From NCBI GenBank assembly GCA_030649335.1, contig JAUSLL010000108.1, positions 1-50,619 on the forward strand: a stretch of 50,619 nucleotides of DNA, in the 5' to 3' direction. The translations under genes and the position numbers were made by a program. A model generated the notes under the pieces. It made no database searches and was not told the origin of the DNA. It worked only from the letters and a program-made list of their open reading frames with translations. The first letter of the stretch is position 1. Every line of letters begins with the position of its first letter. This DNA is from Parvibaculum sp. Its GTDB lineage: Bacteria; Pseudomonadota; Alphaproteobacteria; Parvibaculales; Parvibaculaceae. Of this stretch, positions 9,650-17,488 are shown piece by piece.

Positions 9650-9964
9650 ATATGGGTTTGGCCGGACAACGGGCAAATTCCTTCCATCTGCTCCGTCACA
9701 ATCGCGCCTCAAACGGCTTGCCCCTCTTTATGGACAGCAGCCTTTCTCTCGCTGGTACTTGAAACGCGATCTGCATCCCAACCCATTCCAACGTCTGAGC
9801 ATTCGGACTTACAAATCCCGACTTCATCTGGCGGCGGGTTCGCCATTAAACAAAAACCGATAGCCGCTCGAATCGATCAATCGATCGATCGATGACGGCT
9901 AATGCCGACAATAAATCCATCAACGCACAATCTCGTGATGCCAGAGGTAGTCGACAAAATATCC
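9650..9964. other. Intergenic stretch with a short TCGA tandem run
   Basis: No gene is supported here. Near 9870-9893 the sequence alternates the unit ATCG/TCGA about five times, a short low-complexity tract. The remainder is ordinary mixed sequence and marks the change from the copper block to the next accessory block. Confidence 0.5.
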
Positions 9965-10402
9965 CTAGAGATGGGAATTGGCAGTCGGCACAGTTGCCAC
10001 GCTTATACCCCCGCTTCGGATAGCATGGCCGAGCCCCCTGAGATCAGCGAGGAAAGGCGGCAGAACGAGCTTTGTGCCGCCGCTGCCGACGATAGTGATG
10101 CGCTGACCATTGTCCCGGATGCTCTCAACTTGCCGCAGATTGATCTCGTCGATCTTGAGACCCGACCAGCGGCTATGAACATGCAGGATCCGCTGGTTGG
10201 TGACCACAATGATCTGCTTTCGCTCTCGGTAAATCATGGAGGCGAGAACCAGCATCACCACAATGACCCCGGGGCCTAGAAGAGCCCCGGAAGCGAGCCC
10301 CAGTGCGATGAGAACAAGGTCGAGAAACAGGCGCTGTCCGCCAAAGCGGGCCCGGTAGATGATGATCTCGCCGGGTGCTATCAGCTTTTCAAGCTTTACC
10401 AT
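9965..10402 (-). CDS. PH domain-containing membrane protein
   Basis: The 145-residue protein has an N-terminal hydrophobic hairpin (about residues 25-58) and then a bacterial PH-like domain (about 65-135). The domain is recognisable by VTNQRILHVHSRWSGLKI and NLRQVESI, the strand order typical of bPH_2. The ATG at 10402 is preferred over a TTG two codons upstream. It follows the stop codon of a lipoprotein gene by two bases, so the two are translationally linked. Bacterial PH-domain proteins of this kind are membrane-attached and mostly uncharacterised. No partner other than the lipoprotein is visible. Confidence 0.8.
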   Translation of the reverse strand: MVKLEKLIAPGEIIIYRARFGGQRLFLDLVLIALGLASGALLGPGVIVVMLVLASMIYRERKQIIVVTNQRILHVHSRWSGLKIDEINLRQVESIRDNGQRITIVGSGGTKLVLPPFLADLRGLGHAIRSGGISVATVPTANSHL

Positions 10403-10404
10403 GC

Positions 10405-10821
10405 TCAAGCCCCCGCCCTGTCGCAGAGCTCTTCTGCGGTAATACCGCTGATCGCAAATTTGAGCTTGCCGTTATTGAAGATCGTGAAGAAGAGCTCACG
10501 GCCCGTGTAGCCGCCCATACGGTTCTTGGCATTGACCGTGCCGCAGACGACCCAGCCAAAGGTCATCTCGGTGCGATAAAGCGGGCTTTTCCCGATATAG
10601 CCCTTAACCGGCCCCCGAAACGTATAGAGCGGGCTTGTCGGATCGATAAGCCTCTCGGCAAACCAGTCCTTGATGAGCTGCTGATGTTCTGGACCCGGCC
10701 GTGGCCCATAGTCCGCCGTGGCGATCTGGCTTGCGGTAGGCCTCGTCGCACAGCCTGCCAGCCCCAGACATATGGCACCCAATATAGCCAACGCGCGCCA
10801 TCGTTTGCGTCTTTCAATCAT
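10405..10821 (-). CDS. Predicted lipoprotein, unknown function
   Basis: The 138-residue protein starts MIERRKRWRALAILG and has the lipobox LAGC at about residues 22-25, so the mature form would be anchored through the cysteine. The mature part has two further Cys residues (VVCGTVN and EELCDRA) and no known domain that I recognise. The ATG at 10821 has a strong purine-rich ribosome binding site (GGGGAGAG) about 9 bases upstream. The frame runs further upstream but without signal-sequence character. It forms a two-gene unit with the PH-domain gene, is divergent from an XRE regulator and may be controlled by it. Confidence 0.75.
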   Translation of the reverse strand: MIERRKRWRALAILGAICLGLAGCATRPTASQIATADYGPRPGPEHQQLIKDWFAERLIDPTSPLYTFRGPVKGYIGKSPLYRTEMTFGWVVCGTVNAKNRMGGYTGRELFFTIFNNGKLKFAISGITAEELCDRAGA

Positions 10822-10934
10822 GCTCAATCTCTCCCCTTCTCCACCGGGCCAATCCCGGCGTTCCATGTGGTTTCAAAATAATATGAGGACCATAGTCCGT
10901 GGTTTAATGAGTAACAAGATGATCGGCTCGCCCT

Positions 10935-11198
10935 ATGCGTGCCCAGGACATCGTCGCTCACAACATCCGCAAGCTCCGCGTCAAGCAGGGGCTCTCGCAA
11001 GAGGCTTTGGCCGTCGATGCCGAGATCGACCGGACCTATGTGAGCCGGTTGGAGCGAAAAATGGAAAACCCGACCGTGGCGGTCCTCGAACGGCTCGCTG
11101 CCGCGCTCTCGGTCAAGATCCCGGACCTTTTTGCACCACCCCGGGCAGGCACCAAATTCCCCGCTCCTCTCAAGGGCGGGCGCAAGGCCAAAAGCTGA
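10935..11198 (+). CDS. XRE-family helix-turn-helix regulator
   Basis: The 87-residue protein consists almost entirely of a Cro/C1-type HTH (about residues 7-63): IRKLRVKQGLSQEALAVDAE, then RTYVSRLERKMENPTVAVLE. A short basic Pro/Gly-rich tail follows. The gene is divergent from the lipoprotein/PH pair. In the intervening 113 bases a small inverted repeat GGAC-N4-GTCC (10887-10898) may be an operator, but the arms are short. Regulators like this usually control neighbouring accessory genes. The target here is inferred. Confidence 0.85.
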   Translation: MRAQDIVAHNIRKLRVKQGLSQEALAVDAEIDRTYVSRLERKMENPTVAVLERLAAALSVKIPDLFAPPRAGTKFPAPLKGGRKAKS

Positions 11199-11292
11199 CA
11201 TAGCTCGCCATGGGGCCGTTGCTGCAGCAGCCTGGAGGCGTTTCAGGTCAGAGATCTGGTCTGTTGGGAATTGATGGTCTTGATATGAGGCC

Positions 11293-11517
11293 CTAGCGGC
11301 CACGGCCCGGGATCCGGCTGCCAATGACGACCTCTATCGCCTCCCCCAGTGCAGAGACCTCACGCGCGATCCGGCGAAGCTCCAGCGCCTGTCGCGTTCC
11401 ACCGTCAACGGTCAGCCGCGGCGATTGCCCAGTGACCGACACCTCGTGCGCCTGTTCAAGGATCATGGTCGCGCGCGCAAAGAGCTGGCGCGCAAGGTCT
11501 CGTGTATCTTTATCCAC
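11293..11517 (-). CDS. Small hypothetical protein
   Basis: The 74-residue frame begins with GTG at 11517, preceded by a purine-rich ribosome binding site (GGGAGAGG) at fitting distance. The translation is helical in character, starting MDKDTRDLARQLFARATMIL, with a C-terminal RRIAREVSALGEAIEVVIG. Composition looks like real protein. I recognise no family. It lies between the XRE regulator and the methyltransferase without obvious operon partners. Confidence 0.45.
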   Translation of the reverse strand: MDKDTRDLARQLFARATMILEQAHEVSVTGQSPRLTVDGGTRQALELRRIAREVSALGEAIEVVIGSRIPGRGR

Positions 11518-12153
11518 CTATCGCCTCTCCCGTTCCTTGCGCTTCGATCTGCCCCAATCGGCAGCGACAGGAACGCTTCCTTCGCGCGGGAAGTCCAGCC
11601 CTTCATGACGAGATTCGAATCACCCAATGGACGTGCTTGAAGCAGCCAGATCCGCATAACCAGGAAGCAGCCCCGGCTTCGCGGCTACTTCGGCGAATGT
11701 TTGGCCACAACATCGCCACCACCGTGGAAAGTGTGACAAGGCAGTTGCACAGACCACTGTCGCGCCGGCACGCAAGCCCGCTGAAAGGCCCAAGCTCCAG
11801 AATTTACTCGACTATTTTGGCAGGAGAAATCCGCACGGCAATTGTCGCCTGTAGCATTTCTCTTGACACGGAAGAGCCAAAAGCACCGACCCGGAATGGG
11901 TTTTGCGGCGCTGGCACAAAGAGAAATTGTTGGCGAAAACATTTTTCTTGATCAATCGCTTATGAAGGGTGTAGCTCCTAAACCCTGATGTCTTCTCTCA
12001 GCGCATGCATTGCGTAGAGGGGAAGGTGGGTAGCACGCCCCCTGCTCCGAGAAGACAGCAATTTCCGTTGGCTCAATTGGGAGCCTGCGCAGATTTGCTG
12101 TCTTTCGCGGAGCACCTCGGTCCCGAAACGACAGCCAAAGTGGCGGTGTCGTT
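11518..12153. other. Stretch without a supported gene before the methyltransferase
   Basis: About 636 bases carry only frames with no protein character, such as 11685-11942 minus (Cys/Arg-rich) and 11952-12419 minus, which overlaps the next gene. The segment near 11860-11960 is relatively AT-rich and could hold the promoter of the rightward methyltransferase/terminase set. No RNA gene or repeat was recognised. Confidence 0.45.
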
Positions 12154-13608
12154 ATGGATGAGAGAGAAGAAGACAAGGATCCCCGTAATAGCGAGCAGAA
12201 CAATTGGGCCGACCGTCCCGATGAACGCTCGCGGTTGCGCAATGATCGCTTCCCCGTGCCGTGGATGGCGGAAAAGATCGACCTTGTCCCGCTTGGTGAT
12301 CTCTTGCCGCCCAACCGGCAGACACGACGGTATACAAAGAAGCAGCTTCGCTTGCTCGAACAGAGCTTCGGCAATGTCGGCTTCATTATCCCGCTCATCG
12401 TTGACGCCAATAACCGCATTGTCGCGGGCTATGCGCGCTATCTGGTGGCCAAAGAACTCGGTCTGGAGATCCTTCCCTGTATTCGCGTGACGCATCTCAA
12501 TGAGACTGAACTGCGTGCCTTCCGGATCTTTGACAACCGGATCAGCGAGCTGGGCGAGTGGGACAATGACGAACTCGCCCGCGAGCTTCAGTCACTGATC
12601 GATCTCGACATCAGTTATGACGACATCGGCTTCGAGATCGCCGAAGTCGATATGCTGATCCAGACGTCTTTGGCCCAGCCTCACGATACTGCTCTTGATG
12701 ACGCGCCGCCCACGCAGCGCGACAAGCCAGCGATTTCAAAGTTGGGTGATCACTGGAAGCTCGGCCTCCACAAGCTCCTCTGCGGCGATAGCCTCGACCC
12801 GGCGACGATCCTCCGGCTTCTTGCGGGCATTCTCATCGCCTGTGTCTTGAGCGACGTGCCCTACAACCTTGCCGTCAAGAGCTTCTCCGGCCGCGGGCGC
12901 ATCAAGCATGCTGAGTTCGCCATGGCGTCGGGCGAGATGACCGAGGAAGAGTTCCTCTCTTTCCTGAAGCGCTATCTCATGCTCTCGATCGAGCATTGCG
13001 CCAACGGCACCCTCCTCTACATCTTCATCGACTGGCGTCACGTCGAGATCCTGCTCAAGGCAGGCCGCGAATGTGACCTCACGCTCATCAATGTCGTGAC
13101 TTGGGTCAAGACCAACGCCGGCATGGGGAGCTTCTACCGCAGCCAGTCGGAGTTCGTGGTGGTCTTCAAGTTCGGCGACGCCCCGCACACCAACAATATC
13201 GAGCTCGGTCGCTACGGTCGCAACCGCAGCAATGTCTGGACCTACGAAGGGGCGAACTCGATCAATCCCGAGCGCCGCAAAGAGCTTGCCCTCCATCCGA
13301 CCGTGAAGCCTGCCCGCCTCTGCGCCGACGCGATCCTCGACTGCACCGCCCGCGGTGACATCGTCTTCGACGGCTTCCTTGGCTCCGGCACCACGCTCAT
13401 TGCCGCCGAGGACACCGGCCGCATCTGCTACGGCATCGAGATCGACCCCTGGTATGTCGACACGATCATCCGCCGCTGGGAGGAGTTCACGGGCCTCGAC
13501 GCCGTCAACGAGGCCACCGGCCTCACCTTCCGCGAGACCATAGCCGCACAGACCACCCTGCTGCTTCCTGCGCCCGACGCCCACAAGGGGAGCTCCGACA
13601 ATGTCTGA
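12154..13608 (+). CDS. ParB-domain DNA methyltransferase (phage/plasmid type)
   Basis: This 484-residue protein joins an N-terminal ParB/sulfiredoxin-like domain (about residues 40-130, with FIIPLIVDANNRIVAGYAR) to an N6-adenine/N4-cytosine class DNA methyltransferase (about 200-465). Motif IV is read as SDVPYNL, with Val in place of the first Pro of the usual DPPY. I recall this variant from relatives. The SAM-binding motif I is FDGFLGSGTT near residue 410, preceded by HPTVKP. Such proteins modify specific adenines or cytosines on phage or plasmid DNA. It overlaps the DUF5681 gene by 8 bases, then the terminase follows, a trio I know from alphaproteobacterial elements. The start is uncertain, since the first 35 residues are polar and unconserved in appearance. 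Confidence 0.9.
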   Translation: MDEREEDKDPRNSEQNNWADRPDERSRLRNDRFPVPWMAEKIDLVPLGDLLPPNRQTRRYTKKQLRLLEQSFGNVGFIIPLIVDANNRIVAGYARYLVAKELGLEILPCIRVTHLNETELRAFRIFDNRISELGEWDNDELARELQSLIDLDISYDDIGFEIAEVDMLIQTSLAQPHDTALDDAPPTQRDKPAISKLGDHWKLGLHKLLCGDSLDPATILRLLAGILIACVLSDVPYNLAVKSFSGRGRIKHAEFAMASGEMTEEEFLSFLKRYLMLSIEHCANGTLLYIFIDWRHVEILLKAGRECDLTLINVVTWVKTNAGMGSFYRSQSEFVVVFKFGDAPHTNNIELGRYGRNRSNVWTYEGANSINPERRKELALHPTVKPARLCADAILDCTARGDIVFDGFLGSGTTLIAAEDTGRICYGIEIDPWYVDTIIRRWEEFTGLDAVNEATGLTFRETIAAQTTLLLPAPDAHKGSSDNV

Positions 13609-14020
13609 TGATCATGACAACGAAGCCGACGGCTACGACGTCGGCTTCGGCAAGCCGCCCAAACATACCCAGTTCAAAAAGGGCCAGTCCGGCAATCCCA
13701 AGGGGAAGCCAAAGGGCCACAAGAACTTCAAGACCGATCTCATGGATGAGCTCTCCGAGCAGATCTCAATCCAGGAGAATGGCAAACAGCGAAAAATCAC
13801 CAAGCAGCGCGCGCTGATCAAGTCATCCGTCGCGAAAGGTATCAAGGGTGATGCGAAGGCCGCGAACTCCGTCTTCGGCATGATCCTGAAAATCATGGCC
13901 GACGTTATTGAAGATCACGCCGAAGAAACACTTTCAGACACAGATCAAATGATCCTTGAACGGTTCAAGCATGCCGTTCTGAAGGATGCAGCAGAGACCA
14001 AAGGAGACAAAAATGAATAA
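13601..14020 (+). CDS. DUF5681 domain-containing protein
   Basis: The 139-residue protein has near its N-terminus the DUF5681 signature, GFGKPPKHTQFKKGQSGNPK followed by GKPKGHKNF (about residues 15-45). The rest is helical and charged. The basic Gly/Pro/Lys segment suggests nucleic acid contact. The domain usually lies beside terminase large subunits and may play a part in DNA packaging, but no biochemistry is known to me. It overlaps the methyltransferase gene by 8 bases and the terminase start by 8 bases, so all three are one translational unit. Confidence 0.85.
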   Translation: MSDDHDNEADGYDVGFGKPPKHTQFKKGQSGNPKGKPKGHKNFKTDLMDELSEQISIQENGKQRKITKQRALIKSSVAKGIKGDAKAANSVFGMILKIMADVIEDHAEETLSDTDQMILERFKHAVLKDAAETKGDKNE

Positions 14021-15473
14021 GCACGACAAGGATGTGGCCGACGCCATAATTCGCCAAAACTTCATGGCCTTTGTCATCAAGTTCTTCTCCATCATGAATC
14101 CCGGTGCCGTGTTTCAGGAGAACTGGCACCACCGGGCCATAGCTCACGAACTGATGCAGTGTGAACAGAGCTTCGAGCTCAGCCGCCTCATCGTCAACCT
14201 GCCCCCGCAGCATGGTAAGTCAGAACTTATTAGCGTCCTCTATGTCGCCTGGCTGCTGGGACGCGATCCGACCCTCAACATCCTCTGCGTAAGCTATGGC
14301 GAGCCCATCGCGGACCGCTTTGCGTCCCTTACCTTGCTCGTCATACAGTCCGATGAATACAAGCGCATCTTCCCCGATACCAAGCTTGTAAAAATAGCGT
14401 TGAGCGAGCTTGTCACCTCAAAGGGTGGTCGCCGCATGGCGCGATCCGTCCACGGGCCAATCACCGGTCACCCGGCCGACGTCATTATTGTCGACGATCC
14501 TCACAAGATTGATTCAAGTCTGACAAACGCCGAAATCGAGAAAACAAATAGGTGGGCTGACGAGACCTTGGCGCCTCGCCTTACCATGCCGTCCAAAGGG
14601 AAGATAATTTGCGTGCAGCAGCGTACTCGGCTGAACGATCTTACCGGGCACTACATGTCAAAACCCAATGAACCTTGGCACCAGCTGAAGCTTCCGCTGG
14701 TTGCCACCGAAGACGAAGTCATCCCAACCGGCCCCAATGAAACCTATCACCGCAAAAAGGGAGAAATCCTGCATCCCGCCTGGCGTGGGCCCAAGGATGT
14801 TCTGATCGCTAAACAGAATCCTCGCATCTTTGCCAGCCAGTACCAGCAAGACCCGATGCCGGAAGGTGGCGTTATCCTGAAGCCCGAACAAATTGGTTCC
14901 TATACCGAGTTCAGACGCCACCACAATTACGAACATATATTCCTTGGCATTGATGGCGCGTCATCACTTGCAGAACACGCCTCCTACTCCGCCATCGTTG
15001 CGGTCGGTATTCGGGAGAGCAAGTTCTATGCGCTCGATGCACGGCGCGGGCATGTCGAACTTCCCGAACTCCGGAAAATGGCTTTGAAGTTTTATGAAGA
15101 TTTTGGTCCTAGCCATATCCTGATCGAAGACGCCGCGTCGGGTATCGGTCTGCATCAAATGCTGAGGCCTCAGTTTGACAATCAGGGCGTCTACAGTGTC
15201 CCGCCTCAAGGCTCTAAAGAGCAGCGCCTCTATGAAGTCCAGCATCTATTCATCGAGAACCGCGTCCTGTTCCCGCATAAGTCACTCGAGACAAAAGACA
15301 TGTCTACCCTTCGCCAGGAGCTTCTGACAGCTCCTCACGGCAAGACCGACGACCTCATGGATGCCTTCGTCCTGATCCTCCGATCAGTTATCAAATACGC
15401 CGCTCACAATCGGCTCCCGATCAGCTATCTGCATCACAAGGTGCCGGGGCATTTTTGGACAAAGCACAAGTAG
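14013..15473 (+). CDS. Phage terminase large subunit-like protein
   Basis: The 486-residue protein has an ATPase domain with Walker A-like NLPPQHGKSEL (about residues 65-75), Walker B VIIVDDPHK (about 158-166) and an arginine-containing CVQQRTRLNDLTG segment. A C-terminal RNase H-fold nuclease follows, with acidic positions in FLGIDGASS, ILIEDAASG and KTDDLMDAFV. The enzyme would cut concatemeric DNA and pump it into capsids. AAGGAG (14001-14006) upstream of 14013 fixes the start. No portal, capsid or tail genes are visible on either side. This may be a prophage remnant or a terminase used within a satellite or integrative element. Confidence 0.9.
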   Translation: MNKHDKDVADAIIRQNFMAFVIKFFSIMNPGAVFQENWHHRAIAHELMQCEQSFELSRLIVNLPPQHGKSELISVLYVAWLLGRDPTLNILCVSYGEPIADRFASLTLLVIQSDEYKRIFPDTKLVKIALSELVTSKGGRRMARSVHGPITGHPADVIIVDDPHKIDSSLTNAEIEKTNRWADETLAPRLTMPSKGKIICVQQRTRLNDLTGHYMSKPNEPWHQLKLPLVATEDEVIPTGPNETYHRKKGEILHPAWRGPKDVLIAKQNPRIFASQYQQDPMPEGGVILKPEQIGSYTEFRRHHNYEHIFLGIDGASSLAEHASYSAIVAVGIRESKFYALDARRGHVELPELRKMALKFYEDFGPSHILIEDAASGIGLHQMLRPQFDNQGVYSVPPQGSKEQRLYEVQHLFIENRVLFPHKSLETKDMSTLRQELLTAPHGKTDDLMDAFVLILRSVIKYAAHNRLPISYLHHKVPGHFWTKHK

Positions 15474-16009
15474 GAGAATTGAACCGTAGAAAGACAATGC
15501 GAAAATCGAATACGCTTGGATACAGGACGTAAGGGTCCCACCTTCCCATCATACATATTATCGGATCTCGAATGGCCGCTTTGCCCCAAAAGAGGACATT
15601 AGAATGTGTGGCATTAAGCTTACTCCGCAAGTCGTCGACTGATGGAACGGCATACCGATAGGAGGTTTTGGTTGCTTCCGAAATTCCAGCCTTACTCTTG
15701 AATGGTACCACTCTGAAGAACACTTCTTGTCAGACGCACCGCGTCACCTAAGTACGATCGCCATGTAGGAAGCTGAGCCGCACTTCATTGCAGAGCACAC
15801 TATCGCTGAGGTTCCGCGTACTCGGCTTTCGCGTACGGAAAGCAGAAGTAAGGAGGGCAAATCTGGACAGATGTTTCTTAGATCATCAACAATTTGTGAC
15901 TCGATAACTCCGAACCCATCACTTACCCTGCCTTTGCGGTCGCGCAGAATCAAATGTTCATTCATCGGCACCGCACAGCCGCACGCCCGGTACCACTAAG
16001 AATGGGAGG
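15474..16009. other. Stretch without a confident gene after the terminase
   Basis: Two minus-strand frames cover most of it (15744-15971, 75 codons with a GTG start, and 15421-15723, 100 codons overlapping the terminase end). Parts of them, such as DGFGVIESQIVDDLRNICPD and VPSVDDLRSKLNATHSNV, read like protein. Neither has a ribosome binding site or a family match that I can see. They may be remains of a single broken gene read toward lower coordinates. Confidence 0.4.
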
Positions 16010-17353
16010 TCAAATTCCAGTAAGCATACGCGCGATTCGAACTGCATATCGATCGGTCATTCCCGAGGTGAAGTCAGCAAGAGCATGCAATGCCTGCTCT
16101 GCATCGGCCACGTGACGAATATCTAGTTCGAGCGCTCTGATGAGCTGGTTATTATGGGCTGTAAGTTTGTCCGATTCCCAGTTCACCCTTGAGAGATCCT
16201 CGAAGATTGGGAGCACGCCTGACATTACGGTGGCGATAACACGTCGACCAGACACCTCCAGCTCGGTCTTTCTGCGAGCGGTGAACACCTCATCCCGAGA
16301 GAGCCGTTCCATCTCGGCAAAGATGGATTCCATTGGCCCGGCGGCAGCCAAAGAACTGGAGAACGTGCCGGACATGATGGCCTCGTAGTTGGATTTAAAA
16401 GCCTCAAAGCAGCTTTCAACGGCAGCACCGATGCTTAACGCTCGCAGAAGAGCAATATGCTCAGACTGGCTAAGTCCGGCAGTGTCTCGGTTGGGATTGC
16501 CCGCTGCTTTGTGGAGCAGAGTCTTGACCGTATCGAATGGAAGTTCACCGGTGGTGAAAGCATCTTCCAAGTCGACAATATTGTAGCAGATATCGTCTGC
16601 TGCCTCGACGATGAAGACGAGAGGATGACGTTTCCACCAGCTACCTGCCTTGTGGACCTCCCGCGGCAACTCAAGCGAAGCCGCTGCTTTTTCAAACAGC
16701 TCAATCTCTGATCGGAATATACCGAATTTCTTCAGGCCAACATAAGGAGCAGCGGTCGTTCCAACAACGGCCTCACGCGTGGCGGATGTAACTGGATATT
16801 TCGCAAAAGCACCTAGCACCGCCTTCGATAAGCGCATGCCTCCCTCATTTCGATACATCTCTAATCGAGTGAGGATACGGAAACCCTGCGCATTACCCTC
16901 GAACTTCGTGAACTCCATGCGTTGTTGCGACTCGATTTCTGCCATGAATCCGTTAGGTTCGCCGAACTTTTCGGCAAACCAATCACCCATAGCTGCCTCG
17001 CCCGAATGACCGAACGGAGGATTGCCAATGTCATGAGCAGCGCACGCTGCCTGGACAATATTTGCTAGATTGGCAGCCTCACCAAAAAGGATCTGCTTGC
17101 TGTCCTCAAGCCAGCTTCCGATTTGCATCGCCAAAGATCGCCCAACGCTGCTGACTTCGACCGAGTGGATCAGACGATGGTGAACATGATCGTGTTCATA
17201 GAGTGGCTGCACTTGGGTCTTGTTCGCAAGGCGGCGAAAAGGAGCAGAGAAAACGATCCGATCATGATCCTGAACGAAGATAGATCGGTTCGGTCTGGGC
17301 TCGTAATGTCGGTCTCCAAGACGTTCGCTGCACAGCAGCTTCTCCCATTCCAT
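16010..17353 (-). CDS. dgt: dGTPase-like HD-domain dNTP triphosphohydrolase
   Basis: The 447-residue protein belongs to the deoxyguanosinetriphosphate triphosphohydrolase family, which cleaves dNTPs to nucleoside and triphosphate. Visible hallmarks are the N-terminal SAPFRRLANKTQVQPL, the HD-domain residues in HHRLIHSVEVSSVGR and AAHDIGNPPFGHSGE, and EGNAQGFRILTRLE further on. The ATG at 17353 was preferred because GAGGA lies 8-9 bases upstream and the family starts at this WERLL-like point. An in-frame start 21 codons earlier is less likely. It follows the AddA-like gene by 135 bases on the same strand. dGTPases are known both in housekeeping dNTP control and in phage defence by dNTP depletion, and the island context favours the latter (inference). 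Confidence 0.9.
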   Translation of the reverse strand: MEWEKLLCSERLGDRHYEPRPNRSIFVQDHDRIVFSAPFRRLANKTQVQPLYEHDHVHHRLIHSVEVSSVGRSLAMQIGSWLEDSKQILFGEAANLANIVQAACAAHDIGNPPFGHSGEAAMGDWFAEKFGEPNGFMAEIESQQRMEFTKFEGNAQGFRILTRLEMYRNEGGMRLSKAVLGAFAKYPVTSATREAVVGTTAAPYVGLKKFGIFRSEIELFEKAAASLELPREVHKAGSWWKRHPLVFIVEAADDICYNIVDLEDAFTTGELPFDTVKTLLHKAAGNPNRDTAGLSQSEHIALLRALSIGAAVESCFEAFKSNYEAIMSGTFSSSLAAAGPMESIFAEMERLSRDEVFTARRKTELEVSGRRVIATVMSGVLPIFEDLSRVNWESDKLTAHNNQLIRALELDIRHVADAEQALHALADFTSGMTDRYAVRIARMLTGI

Positions 17354-17488
17354 GCGTCGTCCTCTAAGCCAATTTTCTGCAAGGCCGAACAATACCCCAA
17401 GCAATCCTTCGATCATACCGAGAGCGCAGAAGGCCTCTAGCTCGGATAAACAAGGAAAGGGCTCCGCCGGTCAGAGCATTTCCTGCAT

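Noticed and set aside
9866..9895. TCGA tandem run considered as a repeat array or replication iteron
   Set aside because: Only about five four-base units with no spacers, no initiator gene nearby and no longer repeat structure.
12736..13584. 282-codon minus-strand frame opposite the DNA methyltransferase
   Set aside because: The methyltransferase motifs and overlaps with DUF5681 show that the plus strand codes. The antisense frame is Glu/Asp/Val-rich with no motif.
16010..17416. Longer dGTPase start at 17416
   Set aside because: The extra 21 residues are hydrophobic and not family-like, whereas the ATG at 17353 has a good ribosome binding site.
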